64,000 nt of DNA from Rhizobium grahamii CCGE 502 (GTDB taxonomy: Bacteria > Pseudomonadota > Alphaproteobacteria > Rhizobiales > Rhizobiaceae). The notes beneath the pieces were generated by a model, which had not been told where the DNA came from, searched no databases, and was given only the letters and a program-made list of their open reading frames with translations. The translations under genes were made by a program, and so were the position numbers. This document shows positions 20,130-29,932 of this stretch, in pieces. The first letter of the stretch is position 1. The number at the start of each line of letters is the position of its first letter. The stretch is from positions 62,001-126,000 of the forward strand of contig NZ_AEYE02000038.1 in assembly GCF_000298315.2 (NCBI RefSeq), in the 5' to 3' direction.

Positions 20130-20528
20130 CGAGTACGGTATCTGAATCTGCACTGTCGCCGGGTGCCCGCGTCATCGCGGTCTCCTAGGGCTCGACCAGA
20201 TAGGGTGGCCGCACGCCAAAGCGACTGCCTGGACACAGCAGACTTGTCGGGCGCCGCCTGCAGATCGGGATCAGTTCGACCAAGTCATGTTGTTTCAGCC
20301 ATGGGCGTTAAAAAAAGCCTCCGCAAGGGGGGCCATCCGCTTCTCCTTTCGCGGGACAACTCTGATGTGGATATCGACCACGTGCTCGGCGTTAACCAGA
20401 GATTGTGGCGTGTCTCCGGTCCATTGCTGGACACCCTGAGAAGAAATTCCGCCTGGTGAGGTGGGCTCCAGCAACCCTACAAGCGAGAAGAATTTTGCAC
20501 CGGCAGAAGAATACAATTGGAGAACGCA
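20130..20528. other. Gap between iscN and nifW, no gene seen
   Basis: About 400 bp. A plus-strand frame at 20163-20459 has no recognised motif. I found no convincing -24/-12 element, so the nifW promoter is unresolved. Confidence 0.5.
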
Positions 20529-20933
20529 ATGAAAACTAATCCCGATAACAGCAGGCCGATAAGCGTTGTAGAAGTCCTTTCGCAGCTGAGAAATCTTTCG
20601 GCAGCGGAAGATTTCTTCGAAACGCTCGGTGTCGCATATGAGCGCAGGGTGCTTGAGACGTCCCGTCTGCATATCATGAAGCGCATGGGCCAGTATCTTG
20701 CAGACGAGGATCTCGAAGATGCGCCTCAAGAACTTGTTGCCGCGCGCGCTCGCGCCACTCTCAAACGAGCCTATGAAGACTTTGTGACTTCGGCGCCGCT
20801 GCACCACCGCGTTTTTAAAGTCTTGCAGGATCATGACCCTCTTTGTGCTACTGAGCACAATATTGGCCGCAATTCCACGTTTGTGCCCTTCGAGAGCGTC
20901 CTCAAGCGCTTCGGCGAGGCACCGACGTCGTAG
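20529..20933 (+). CDS. nifW: Nitrogenase-stabilising protein NifW
   Basis: A 134-residue NifW, which protects the MoFe protein from oxygen. It begins MKTNPDNSRPISVVEVL and shows the family blocks LSAAEDFFETLGVAYE and RLHIMKRMGQYL. The ATG at 20529 has a GGAG site 8 bp upstream; the TTG at 20517 is in frame but less likely. In several rhizobia nifW precedes fixABCX-nifA, but here nifA follows directly. Confidence 0.92.
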   Translation: MKTNPDNSRPISVVEVLSQLRNLSAAEDFFETLGVAYERRVLETSRLHIMKRMGQYLADEDLEDAPQELVAARARATLKRAYEDFVTSAPLHHRVFKVLQDHDPLCATEHNIGRNSTFVPFESVLKRFGEAPTS

Positions 20934-21173
20934 CGGAACATCCTATTGTCGGAAAGCTTACGCTGGCGTTCAAGATCCCCTTGCCATCTAAGCCTTTATG
21001 GGGCGAGAGGTGAGATCGAATTGCCCGCGGAAGGTTTTTGGGGTGCTGTTCAAGTTTGGATAGACAGATGGCGCGAGTGTGCCACATCCGCTCGTTGAAT
21101 CGTATTTGTCAAAGAAGCTTGTAATTTCAGGAATGGCCTCTAAGATACATGACGCTGTATATATACACACACG

Positions 21174-22946
21174 TTGGTTGCGTTAAATACCAAGAGCAAC
21201 CTGAGGAGTAGAGCGACCGCGTCTCGTGCTCGCATTGATGAAGTTGGTCCTTTGCGAAGATTTTCGAGCGAAACGCCAGAAACGACGAAGGGCAGCGAGC
21301 TCCACGAAATATCGAGGCTACTCGCTGCCCCTATGCGTCTGGATAGAAAATTGGCCAGTGTCGCTGAGGTGCTTCCATCTCTTCTACCGTTGCGCCGTGG
21401 GGCAATCACAGTAAGTGCTGGAAAAGAAGACCCTGCCCTCTCGGTGATGATCGAAACTTCCAACAATGCCGCCGATCGCGGCCTTCCGGAAGGTCTACTT
21501 GAGCACATCGTCAAGAGCGCCCGGCCCCTTATCGTAAAGGACATTGGAACGTCAGCGCTATTTCTGCATGAACCTTCTAAGGCTACGCGTGGCGAGACGG
21601 CGGCTGTGACGTTCATCGGCTTGCCATTACAAGCTGAGCAGGAAACACTAGGAGCACTTTGGATCGATCGCTACCTTGATGATTCAGGCGCAGGTTGCTT
21701 TGACGATGACGTGCGATTTTTGACAATAGTGGCAACTCTCGTCGGCAAGGCAATTAAGTCGGATCGTGAGCTTAGGGGATCGGATCGTCAAGTCGTCGCG
21801 GTAGGCTCGAAGCCGGACGAGGCGGTTCGAGAGTCGCGATTGGAGCAGCGAAGCAAGGTTGACTGGATCGTCGGTGAGAGCCCTGCATTAAAGCAGGTCC
21901 TCGAGATCGCTTCGGCCGCAGCTATGACGAACACCACCGTGCTTCTGCGCGGTGAAAGCGGGACCGGAAAGGAATTCTTCGCGAAGGCGATCCACGCGCT
22001 TTCTCCACGCGCAAAAAAGCCATTCGTCAAGCTGAATTGCGCCGCGCTGCCGGAAACACTCTTAGAGTCGGAGCTTTTCGGACATGAGAAGGGTGCATTC
22101 ACAGGAGCTACTGGGCAGCGCGCGGGCCGGTTTGAGCTGGCGAATGGAGGAACCCTGCTACTCGACGAGATCGGAGAAATCTCGGCCGCCTTTCAAGCTA
22201 AACTTCTGCGCGTTTTACAGGAGGGTGAGTTAGAGCGCCTTGGCGGAATGAAGACGTTAAAGGTCGATGTCCGTCTTATCTGCGCTACGAATAAAGATCT
22301 AGAGATGGCGGTCGCCAGAGGAGAATTCAGGGCAGACTTGTACTACCGAATCAGCGTCGTTCCAATTCTTTTGCCGCCTCTTCGGGCAAGATCGGGTGAC
22401 ATACCGCGCCTCGCGCAAGTATTCCTCGACCGGTTCAACGAGGAGAACGCTCGTAGCATGGAGTTTGCGGCTTCAGCGATCGATCTAATCTCCCGATGCT
22501 ACTTTCCGGGTAATGTTCGGGAGCTCGAGAATTGCGTCCGGAGGACCGCCACCCTTGCCCGCTCGACAACGATTGTCTCGTGTGACTTTGCGTGCCAAAA
22601 CGGGCAATGCTTTTCCGCGCGCCTCTGGAGGGGGGATGCAGATCCAAGCACCATTAGAGCAGTCGATGAGCTTGCTAAAGGTGGTCAATCGCCCGAAGGC
22701 GCTCACGTCCTTGGCGTAGAGGCTGGACGCGAACCGCACCCAATCGCAGCTCCCGTGAAGATCTGTGATCCCGCTGATCCGTCTTGTCCGGCGATCTCAC
22801 CTCGTCTAACCGAGCGAGATCGCTTAATCAATGCTATGGAAAGAGCAGGCTGGGTGCAGGCAAAAGCGGCCCGGCTGCTTGGTATCACACCTCGGCAAGT
22901 CGGTTACGCCCTCCGGCGGCACCGCGTCGATGTGAAGAAATTCTAG
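21174..22946 (+). CDS. nifA: Nif-specific sigma-54 activator NifA
   Basis: A 590-residue enhancer-binding protein that activates nif/fix promoters with RpoN. Domains in order: GAF (about 40-190), AAA+ with Walker A GESGTGKEFF and the sigma-54 contact loop GAFTGA, and a C-terminal helix-turn-helix (AARLLGITPRQVGYAL). Between AAA+ and HTH the cysteine pattern C-x11-C-x19-C-x4-C is exact, which marks the oxygen-sensitive rhizobial type. The start is uncertain: the frame begins with TTG at 21174, and no ATG with a clear ribosome-binding site precedes the GAF domain. Confidence 0.95.
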   Translation: MVALNTKSNLRSRATASRARIDEVGPLRRFSSETPETTKGSELHEISRLLAAPMRLDRKLASVAEVLPSLLPLRRGAITVSAGKEDPALSVMIETSNNAADRGLPEGLLEHIVKSARPLIVKDIGTSALFLHEPSKATRGETAAVTFIGLPLQAEQETLGALWIDRYLDDSGAGCFDDDVRFLTIVATLVGKAIKSDRELRGSDRQVVAVGSKPDEAVRESRLEQRSKVDWIVGESPALKQVLEIASAAAMTNTTVLLRGESGTGKEFFAKAIHALSPRAKKPFVKLNCAALPETLLESELFGHEKGAFTGATGQRAGRFELANGGTLLLDEIGEISAAFQAKLLRVLQEGELERLGGMKTLKVDVRLICATNKDLEMAVARGEFRADLYYRISVVPILLPPLRARSGDIPRLAQVFLDRFNEENARSMEFAASAIDLISRCYFPGNVRELENCVRRTATLARSTTIVSCDFACQNGQCFSARLWRGDADPSTIRAVDELAKGGQSPEGAHVLGVEAGREPHPIAAPVKICDPADPSCPAISPRLTERDRLINAMERAGWVQAKAARLLGITPRQVGYALRRHRVDVKKF

Positions 22947-23165
22947 CGATACTTCGGCAGGATGCGGCAGCATCAATTTTGGATAGTGTCGGCACCTCTT
23001 GAAGGGAGGTGTTCATGACCGTTTTCTCATCGCAAACGAAAAAGAGCGGAATGTAACGTTGGGATCACTACATCCAGCTGTTGCCAAGACGTCAATGCTA
23101 CAGCAGCGGTTTCTTGCTGCCAACGAGATCCCCATCAGCCTAGTCGGCTTGGCAACCATCACACT

Positions 23166-23181
23166 TGGCACAGATGTTGCT
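23166..23181 (+). promoter_or_regulatory. Sigma-54 promoter of the former nifB, now serving fdxN-nifZ-nifT
   Basis: TGGCACAGATGTTGCT is a perfect -24/-12 element. It lies 39 bp upstream of the old nifB start codon. With nifB disrupted, the transcript would carry fdxN, nifZ and nifT. No perfect NifA palindrome was found in the 220 bp upstream. Confidence 0.85.
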
Positions 23182-23219
23182 AATTAGCCCGTCATGTTCA
23201 CAAAGGACGAAGGTGTTTA

Positions 23220-23688
23220 ATGACCACATTATTGATTTCGCCTGACAGCCTGCCCAGCGCAAAACCCTCACCGGGAGGGACGCCACTGAATATTGCACAG
23301 GCGGCAGATGCTGAGCCTGGAAATGCTGGCGGAGCGGGGCATCCTAACAAAGATAAACTCGGCTATGATACCCGGCGTGAATAGTAGGCATCTGATTGAG
23401 GTGAACAGATGGGTTAAGGAGCATGGAGCGTTTTTGCACAACATTATGCCGCTCATTTTCGGATCCAGCACACGGCAATTTTTTGGCCTCACAGGACGGC
23501 GCTCTTCTACCCCAAGGGACTTGAAAGCACTTCAAGATCGCTTGGATGACGGGGCAACGCGGACATCCATGCCGTTGACGAACAGGGGTTCCAATACATT
23601 GAAACTGCCATTAGCGCAGTCTACGCGGCTGAAACAAGTGCCGGATACGCGAGGCTTTAGACCCTTCAAACAGGAAAGGAGCGGATGA
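23220..23688 (+). pseudogene. nifB: nifB remnant with large internal deletion
   Basis: Two pieces of NifB in different frames are joined. The first, from the ATG at 23220, reads PLNIAQAADA as in NifB N termini. The second, from about 23287, reads ILHRRQMLSLEMLAERGILT and continues through MIPGVN, HLIEVNRWVKEHGAFLHN and FFGLTG. About 200 codons between them are gone, including the CxxxCxxC radical-SAM site, and the end (from about 23500) is further frameshifted. It cannot make NifB-cofactor, so an intact nifB must be elsewhere if the strain fixes nitrogen. Confidence 0.9.
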
Positions 23689-23883
23689 ATGGCTTTCAAG
23701 ATCATTACTTCTCAATGCACACAATGCGGTGCATGTGAATTCGAATGCCCTTCGAATGCGATCGAATTTAAGGGCGACAATTATGTTATCGACCCGAAGA
23801 AGTGCACGGAGTGCAAAGACCAATTCGACACACAGCAATGCGTCTCAATCTGTCCGGTCGCTCAAACCTGCGTACCGGCCTAA
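23689..23883 (+). CDS. fdxN: 2[4Fe-4S] ferredoxin FdxN
   Basis: A 64-residue bacterial-type ferredoxin with two cluster motifs ([12 protein letters not shown], then CTEC followed by CVSICP), used for electron transfer in nitrogen fixation. The ATG overlaps the last stop of the nifB remnant, and a GGAG site lies upstream. It is intact and is the first functional gene behind the nifB promoter. Confidence 0.93.
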   Translation: MAFKIITSQCTQCGACEFECPSNAIEFKGDNYVIDPKKCTECKDQFDTQQCVSICPVAQTCVPA

Positions 23884-23929
23884 CCGCAGATCACGCACAT
23901 GTCGGCCATTTCGGAACAAGAGGTAAATT

Positions 23930-24130
23930 ATGCGAATCGCAATTTCGCCGCGGGTAGAGATCGTCTCAAGGCCAGTATTCTTGGCCGGTGACCTCGTGAT
24001 AGCCAGGATCGACGTTAAGAACGACGGCACCTATCCGGGAAAGACCGAAGCGGCTATTGTCGGTATGCGAGCAAGAGAACTCGCCTGCGGGAAAGACCGC
24101 ATGGGCGCGTATTTGCTGCCCAAGGACTAG
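23930..24130 (+). CDS. nifZ: Shortened NifZ-like protein
   Basis: A 66-residue frame whose middle reads VKNDGTYPGK, the hallmark of NifZ, and whose later part (VGMRARELA) matches the region near the NifZ C terminus. Roughly 30-40 residues that normally separate these blocks are missing, so this looks like an in-frame internal deletion of a gene of about 100 codons. NifZ assists P-cluster maturation. Whether this version works is unclear. It sits between fdxN and nifT, as in other rhizobia. Confidence 0.65.
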   Translation: MRIAISPRVEIVSRPVFLAGDLVIARIDVKNDGTYPGKTEAAIVGMRARELACGKDRMGAYLLPKD

Positions 24131-24134
24131 CAGG

Positions 24135-24341
24135 ATGAAGGTCATGATCCGGCGTTCACCTGAGGGCTTGTCTGCATATGTACCAAAGAAGGATTTGGAA
24201 GAGCCAATAGTCGAGTTCGAAAAAGAGAGCCTCTGGGGCGGCTCCGTCCTGTTACGAAATGGGTGGCGACTTCTCCTGCCAGACCTGCCAGATGACACTC
24301 GCCTGCCGATAACTGTTGAAGCACGTCGTCTGCTCGACTAG
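24135..24341 (+). CDS. nifT: NifT/FixU small protein
   Basis: A 68-residue protein with the family sequence MKVMIRR..GLSAYVPKKDLEEPIV and LWGGSVLLRNGWRL, ending in TVEARRL. The function of NifT is not established. It starts 4 bp after the nifZ stop, with the last gene of the nod operon convergent on the other strand. Confidence 0.92.
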   Translation: MKVMIRRSPEGLSAYVPKKDLEEPIVEFEKESLWGGSVLLRNGWRLLLPDLPDDTRLPITVEARRLLD

Positions 24342-24402
24342 GCAGGCCAGAATACTGTCATGCCAGATGAACTTGCCGTACACGATTTCATGGTCCGGAT
24401 GT

Positions 24403-26337
24403 TCACCTGTCGATAGGTTGTCCTAACCAGAATTTCGTCCCAATATGCGTCCTGGTCCGCTCCCTGAGGAAGCTCTCGATTTCACGAGCCAGCATCGTCG
24501 GTTCATGACCAACCGTCTTGAGGTGGAGTTCGGGTTGTTCAGGAGGTTCGTACGGCGACGAAACCCCTGTAAACTCCGTGATCTCACCTTTCAACGCTTT
24601 CTCATAAAGTCCCTTCGGATCACGTCTCACACATTCCTCAAGCGGCGTATCAATGAAGATTTCCACAAACTCGCCCTCATCCATAAGCTCCCGAGCAATA
24701 CGGCGCTCCTCTCTAAAAGGGGAGATGAATGAGCAGATGACGATGAGCCCCGCGTCGGCCATGAGTTTCGCGACCTCAGCCACCCGCCGGATGTTCTCGA
24801 TTCGATCCACGACACCGAACCCAAGATCACGATTGAGCCCGTTGCGCAAATTATCGCCATCAAGAATATATGTATGCTTGCCACTGGCGTGGAGCAACGT
24901 CTCCAGCGCGTTTGCAATCGTTGACTTTCCAGATCCGGACAGCCCCGTAAACCATAAGACTGCTGGTTGCTGTCCCTTAATTTCGGCACGGGAAGCTTTG
25001 CAAACGTCAAGGGATTGCAAATGTATATTGCGAGGGCGGCGAAGGGGAGAAACCATCATTCCGGCGCCGACGGTCGCGCCACTTGCTCTGTCTACTAAAA
25101 CAAAGTTTCCGGTCGAGCGATTCTGCTCGTATGCGTCGAATGCGAGCGGCCTCTGCGCCAAGATGTTGCACACTCCGATTTCGTTCATCTCCAGCGTACT
25201 TGCTGGCTGGCAGAGTAGAGAATCAACATCAACGCGGTGCTTTAACGCCGTAATGGTCACTTCGACACTGTCGTTCTCCGTCCTCAACAGATAGCCCCGG
25301 CCTGGACGCATTGGATCAGGGTCGAACCAGATGAGGCAGGCTTGGAAGTGATCATCCACATAAGGACACGACGAGGGAGATACGAGGATGTCGCCTCGGG
25401 AGACATCCAGTTCATCGGAAAGGACCAGTGTGACTGCGTCCCCCTCTCTTGCGGACAAAACGTCCCCGTCAGCAGTCACAATCTTCGCAACTGACGAATG
25501 CGAGCCTGATTTGGCAACAACGACGGGGTCACCGACGCGAATCGTACCAGATGCTACTCTACCGGCGTAGCCGCGGAACTCGGAATGGGGGCGAATGACA
25601 AGCTGAACCGGGAAACGCGGCACCTTATGCTTCTCAGTGGAGCAAGCCTCGAAATCCTCCAAATACTCAAGAAGCACTGAGCCCGCGTACCACGGGATGT
25701 TTTCCGACCGAAAGACAACATTGTCTCCAAACCGCGCCGACATCGGAATGGCATCTACGGTTGCAAACCCGAGGGTTTCGGTGAAGGCCCTAAAGTCGTT
25801 GAGAACAGCCAGATACTGGGATTCGCTATATCCTACGAGGTCCATCTTGTTGACCGCGAGAACAATGTGACGGATCCCGAGAAGTGATAAGAGGTGCGTG
25901 TGCCTCTTCGTCTGACGAAGAATTCCCTGCCGGATATCCACCACAATAACAGCGAGATCCGCGGTAGACGCTCCCGTCGCCATGTTCCGCGTATATTCAT
26001 CATGGCCTGGCGCGTCCGCCACAATGAATTTGCGCTTCGGGGTCGAAAAAAACCGATGCGCGACATCAATCGTGATCCCCTGTTCCCGTTCAGCTTGGAG
26101 GCCATCCAACAACAGCGCAAAATTCAGCTGCTCACCGTCGCCGTGACCCCTGGCAGAACACAGGCTGGCCAGTTGATCTTCGCACACCAGTTGCGCATCG
26201 CACAGCAGTCGTCCCATCAGCGTTGACTTTCCGTCGTCGACTGAGCCACAGGTTATCACCCGAAGCGGTGACTTCGCCGGAGCGGGCGGAGTGTCCGCGC
26301 CATGGAGTTTTGGAGCAACTACTGGAGAGCCTGACAT
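24403..26337 (-). CDS. nodQ: Bifunctional sulfate adenylyltransferase subunit 1 / APS kinase NodQ
   Basis: A 644-residue fusion. The N-terminal GTPase (CysN-like) has [17 protein letters not shown] and NKMD. The C-terminal APS kinase starts near residue 460 with GLSGSGKST. With NodP it makes PAPS, the sulfate donor for NodH. The ATG at 26337 overlaps the nodP stop (ATGA), so the two are coupled. It is the last gene of the nod operon. Confidence 0.95.
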   Translation of the reverse strand: MSGSPVVAPKLHGADTPPAPAKSPLRVITCGSVDDGKSTLMGRLLCDAQLVCEDQLASLCSARGHGDGEQLNFALLLDGLQAEREQGITIDVAHRFFSTPKRKFIVADAPGHDEYTRNMATGASTADLAVIVVDIRQGILRQTKRHTHLLSLLGIRHIVLAVNKMDLVGYSESQYLAVLNDFRAFTETLGFATVDAIPMSARFGDNVVFRSENIPWYAGSVLLEYLEDFEACSTEKHKVPRFPVQLVIRPHSEFRGYAGRVASGTIRVGDPVVVAKSGSHSSVAKIVTADGDVLSAREGDAVTLVLSDELDVSRGDILVSPSSCPYVDDHFQACLIWFDPDPMRPGRGYLLRTENDSVEVTITALKHRVDVDSLLCQPASTLEMNEIGVCNILAQRPLAFDAYEQNRSTGNFVLVDRASGATVGAGMMVSPLRRPRNIHLQSLDVCKASRAEIKGQQPAVLWFTGLSGSGKSTIANALETLLHASGKHTYILDGDNLRNGLNRDLGFGVVDRIENIRRVAEVAKLMADAGLIVICSFISPFREERRIARELMDEGEFVEIFIDTPLEECVRRDPKGLYEKALKGEITEFTGVSSPYEPPEQPELHLKTVGHEPTMLAREIESFLRERTRTHIGTKFWLGQPIDR

Positions 26338-27236
26338 CAGAAATATCCCTCGCGCTTCTTCATCTCGAGTGCGCCAGCCTCGTCCTGATCTATCAGCCGC
26401 CCTTGGCGCTCCGAAGTGCGCGTGGCGGAGATCTCTGCCAGAATTTCGCGCACATTCGTCGCTCGCGACCTAAGCGCCCCAGTCAAAGGGTAGCAGCCGA
26501 GGGTGCGGAAGCGCACCATGGAGTGCGAGATTTGATCGTCGGGTCGAAGAGGCATACGCTCGTCATCGACCATGATGATTAGGTCACCCCGTTGAACGGT
26601 CGGGCGGCGTGCTGCAAAATATAGCGGCACCACCTGGATCTTCTCCATCTGAATGTAATGCCAGATGTCGATCTCAGTCCAATTCGAAAGGGGGAAGACA
26701 CGCATCGTTTCACCCGAGCCCAGTCGGGTATTATACGTCCTCCACATCTCCGGGCGTTGGCGCTTTGGATCCCAAGCGTGCTGCGCGCTTCGGACCGAAA
26801 AGATGCGTTCTTTCGAGCGCGACTTCTCCTCGTCCCGACGAGCACCCGCTAACGCTGCATCGAAGCCGTGCTTGTCAAGTGCTTGGCGGAGAGCTAACGT
26901 TTTCATAACGTGCGTGTATGTGTTAGCGCCGTCCTTGAAAGGGTTGATGCCCTGTTCAACACCCTCGCGGTTAACATGCACGATGAGCTCCAGGCCAAAG
27001 TGGTCTGCGGTACGGTCACGAAACTCTATCATCTCGCGAAACTTCCATTGCGTATCCACATGCAACAACGGAAAAGGCGGTTTCGAGGGGAAAAATGCTT
27101 TCATTGCAAGGTGAACCAGAACCGAGGAATCCTTACCAATGGAATACAAGATAGCGGGGCGCGAAAAGTTAGCAGCGACTTCCCGGATGATATGGATCGC
27201 TTCAGACTCAAGGTATCGAAGATGGCTTTGTCGCAT
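26337..27236 (-). CDS. nodP: Sulfate adenylyltransferase subunit 2 NodP
   Basis: A 299-residue CysD-like ATP sulfurylase subunit with the PP-loop motif [10 protein letters not shown], plus [17 protein letters not shown] and [15 protein letters not shown]-type conserved blocks (here [15 protein letters not shown]). The frame is open up to 27290, but the ATG at 27236 lies 1 bp behind the nodH stop and gives the standard length and start ([16 protein letters not shown]). It works with NodQ to activate sulfate for Nod factors. Confidence 0.95.
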   Translation of the reverse strand: MRQSHLRYLESEAIHIIREVAANFSRPAILYSIGKDSSVLVHLAMKAFFPSKPPFPLLHVDTQWKFREMIEFRDRTADHFGLELIVHVNREGVEQGINPFKDGANTYTHVMKTLALRQALDKHGFDAALAGARRDEEKSRSKERIFSVRSAQHAWDPKRQRPEMWRTYNTRLGSGETMRVFPLSNWTEIDIWHYIQMEKIQVVPLYFAARRPTVQRGDLIIMVDDERMPLRPDDQISHSMVRFRTLGCYPLTGALRSRATNVREILAEISATRTSERQGRLIDQDEAGALEMKKREGYF

Positions 27237-27237
27237 A

Positions 27238-27993
27238 TCAGAGCTCAACGTGCTGGCAGGGGTCGTCAAAGAATTTGGAATACGGCCCATCTTGGAAGTG
27301 GAGTCTTAGCTCGTCATAATTTTGGATAGATCGCTCGAGCGGTCTTGTTTCCTGACGCTCGATGGCTGTTTCAAGCACCCGCTGCAATGGTGCTAGCCCC
27401 ATAAACTTCAGAACCTGGGAGAGACACGCGTTAGTATCGCTGATCAGATCCTCATAATCGATAACCAGCAGGTTGGATGGTGCGAACGAAGCTCTTACCT
27501 TTGACAGGAATTGCTCCGCCTTTTGGAAATAGATCTCGCAGTCCTCAATCCGCAGCCGAACGCTCGGCGGAGGTGCTGCATCGTGGATCGACCGTAACTT
27601 TAACCACTTCCCGCTCTGTCTCGCTTGTACTAGCGAGCGCAAAGACTCGAGAGTGTTTCGCCGTTTGAGGAAAATAACTCTTAGCCCCGGCCACCCGGCG
27701 AGCTCATCGAAAAAACCCGGCCGCTCCTCGAACTGAGGTTCGTTAATCTTGCAGCCGATGCGTAGCAAATTCTTGTCAATCCGCGGCAGGCTACGATATG
27801 CGTATTCCAGTAGTTCTCGGTCGGGCAACAGCAGCCGATCCTTATCTGACCAATCTTCATCAAAGGTGTTGAGGAGTTCGCCACTGCTATGCACCTCGGG
27901 GTGCTGGTTGAGGAGAGCTTCGAGATAATGCGTGCCACTTCGCGGCATGCCGAGAATGACAAATGGTTCTGCCAACCTTGTCGTAACGTTCAT
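27238..27993 (-). CDS. nodH: Nod factor sulfotransferase NodH
   Basis: A 251-residue PAPS-dependent sulfotransferase that adds sulfate to the reducing-end sugar of the Nod factor. The 5'-phosphosulfate loop [15 protein letters not shown] is at the N terminus. The ATG at 27993 ([14 protein letters not shown]) was chosen over the upstream ATG at 28047 because the fold starts there. It is followed immediately by nodPQ, which supply PAPS, and preceded by an aldo-keto reductase. Confidence 0.93.
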   Translation of the reverse strand: MNVTTRLAEPFVILGMPRSGTHYLEALLNQHPEVHSSGELLNTFDEDWSDKDRLLLPDRELLEYAYRSLPRIDKNLLRIGCKINEPQFEERPGFFDELAGWPGLRVIFLKRRNTLESLRSLVQARQSGKWLKLRSIHDAAPPPSVRLRIEDCEIYFQKAEQFLSKVRASFAPSNLLVIDYEDLISDTNACLSQVLKFMGLAPLQRVLETAIERQETRPLERSIQNYDELRLHFQDGPYSKFFDDPCQHVEL

Positions 27994-28062
27994 TGCACTA
28001 TTTCCTTTAAATGTCCGCGTCCATAAAGGCCAAAGCTGATGGCGCAATGCCGTCTCGTGGCA

Positions 28063-29115
28063 TCATGGCGAAGGAGATCCGTACTGGCGATAAATGTCTT
28101 GCAGGCCGACCAAAAGCTCCTCCGACAGTTTCACGTCCGCCGCCGCGAGATTATGTTCCAGTTGTGCGAGCGAGGTCGCGCCTATGAGAGTGCTGGCGAC
28201 AAATGGCCGGCCGATGACGAACGCGAGGGAGCCATGCACTGGATCAATACCATGCTTCCGGAACAGCGCCGTGTATGCGAATGCGGCATCTTGGGCCCGC
28301 TCATTGCTGTAACGAAAAAAACGGCCAAACAAGTCCAGCCTTGAGCCACCCGCGCGTTCGCCACAGAAGTACTTCCCCGTCAGCATGCCCATGGCCAGCG
28401 GCGAATAAACCAGGACCCCGACCTTTTCGCGCAACGCCATCTCCGCAAGTCCATGCTCGAAATCGAGGTTGAGCAGGTTGTAAGAGTTTTGTATGCTCGT
28501 TACTCGCGTGTAGCCGTGCACATCCGCAAAATGCAGGAAGCTGGCAAGCCCCCAAGGCGTCTCGTTGGATAAGCCGATGTGTCGGACACGGCCGCTCTGG
28601 ACAAGAGCGTCCAGTGCTTCCAGCGTCTCGACGATAGAAACAGCGGAATCATCGAGCTCATACTTGTAGTCTAGTGATTGGAAGACGTTCGTGCTGCGGT
28701 CGGGCCAATGTAGCTGAAAAAGATCTACGTAATCAGTTTGTAGTCGACGAAGACTCGCGTCGACTGCTTCAAACAGGTGTGCCCGTGTGTAGCTGACGCG
28801 CCCTTCGCGGATGTAAGGAAGGTTAGCCTTACCGGCGCGCGCGGGACCGACGGCTTTCGTCGCGATAAGAAGGTCACGTCGGCGTCCGGTTTTACGAAGC
28901 CAATTGCCAAGGATCGATTCTGAGCAGCCGTAGGTGTCAACGCGGGGGGGTACGGGGTACATCTCCGCCGTGTCCACGAAGTTCACGCCAGCCTCTAGAG
29001 CAGCATCCATCTGGGAGTGTGCCTCATCTTCCGTATTTTGCTCGCCCCAGCTCATGGTTCCGAGGCCGAATTCGCTAATATTCAGGCCACTGCGGCCGAG
29101 TGCGCGGTACTGCAT
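28063..29115 (-). CDS. Aldo-keto reductase inside the nod operon
   Basis: A 350-residue aldo-keto reductase of the Tas/YajO type. It has FGLGTMSWGEQNTE, the catalytic-tetrad Asp and Tyr in VDTAEMY, the TKAVG Lys strand and LFQLHWPDR. It lies 31 bp behind nodJ and 69 bp ahead of nodH on the same strand, so it is very likely co-transcribed with the nod genes. I do not know an established nod gene of this family in this position. An NADPH-dependent reduction of an acyl precursor, a sugar or a flavonoid-type signal is conceivable. No truncation is visible. Confidence 0.85.
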   Translation of the reverse strand: MQYRALGRSGLNISEFGLGTMSWGEQNTEDEAHSQMDAALEAGVNFVDTAEMYPVPPRVDTYGCSESILGNWLRKTGRRRDLLIATKAVGPARAGKANLPYIREGRVSYTRAHLFEAVDASLRRLQTDYVDLFQLHWPDRSTNVFQSLDYKYELDDSAVSIVETLEALDALVQSGRVRHIGLSNETPWGLASFLHFADVHGYTRVTSIQNSYNLLNLDFEHGLAEMALREKVGVLVYSPLAMGMLTGKYFCGERAGGSRLDLFGRFFRYSNERAQDAAFAYTALFRKHGIDPVHGSLAFVIGRPFVASTLIGATSLAQLEHNLAAADVKLSEELLVGLQDIYRQYGSPSP

Positions 29116-29146
29116 GACAAAATCTCCTTTCGAAGGCTATGTTGCT

Positions 29147-29932
29147 TCAGGGCATTAGGCGCCGTCGCAGCAGCGCCACTGCCAGAAAAAATGGTAAAAG
29201 AGCATAGAGACAGAGGGCACCCAGATGCAGGCCAAAGCCAAAGCACGGCCCCCCGAGTATGGCTGGCCGGATAAGGTTGATGGCGTGGGCAAGCGGCAAC
29301 AGATGGCTTGCGTACTGTAAAACTCGTGGTAGTTGAGTGGCCGGGAAGACAGCTCCGCATAAAAAAAGCATGGGCGTCAGAAATAGCGTCTGGTAGAAGA
29401 TGAAGTACTCGTAGCTTGGAGCAAGCGCCATCACCACCATTGCGAGGCTGGCAAATGCCAAGCCAGTCAACGCCACGACTGGAAGTACAGACCACAGCGC
29501 GGCCCATGGAGCATAACCCAAAGCGATCGCGACTATCATTATGCCGGTACCAGCAAGAAACGCCTTTGTGGCCGCCCAAACCAGTTCACCAAGCACAAGG
29601 TCGCCGAGCGTGAGTTGGGTGTAGAGAATGGCCTCCCACCTTTGCGTCTGCATCCGGGCAAAAGCGGCATAAATGGTTTCAAACGTTGCCGACGTCATGG
29701 CGCTGGCGGCTACCATACCGCCTGTCAGGAATGCCATATATGGTGCGCCCCCCACGTCGCCAACCATCATTCCCAGACCCAATCCTAAGCCGAACATATA
29801 GATTATCGGGTCAGCGAGATTGCCCAGGATCGATGCAACGGCAACCCTTTTCCAGGCCAGGTAATTTCGTAGCCAAACCGAAATCCAGTTCCATGCATTT
29901 GCCGGCAGCGTCATCGCGATAACATGCCTCAC
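29147..29932 (-). CDS. nodJ: Nod factor export permease NodJ
   Basis: A 261-residue ABC-2-type permease with about six transmembrane segments, which exports lipochitooligosaccharides together with NodI. It contains [21 protein letters not shown] and the C-terminal ABC-2 region. The frame is open far upstream into nodI. The GTG at 29932 overlaps the nodI stop (GTGA) and gives the family length; the ATG at 29914 (MTLPANAW) is the alternative. Confidence 0.92.
   Translation of the reverse strand: MRHVIAMTLPANAWNWISVWLRNYLAWKRVAVASILGNLADPIIYMFGLGLGLGMMVGDVGGAPYMAFLTGGMVAASAMTSATFETIYAAFARMQTQRWEAILYTQLTLGDLVLGELVWAATKAFLAGTGIMIVAIALGYAPWAALWSVLPVVALTGLAFASLAMVVMALAPSYEYFIFYQTLFLTPMLFLCGAVFPATQLPRVLQYASHLLPLAHAINLIRPAILGGPCFGFGLHLGALCLYALLPFFLAVALLRRRLMP

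Noticed and set aside
20295-20858. Minus-strand frame of 187 codons
   Set aside because: It is antisense to nifW, which has clear family blocks.
22980-23000. CGGCACCTCTTGAAG as a -24/-12 promoter for nifB
   Set aside because: Spacing between the boxes is too short; a perfect element exists at 23166-23181.
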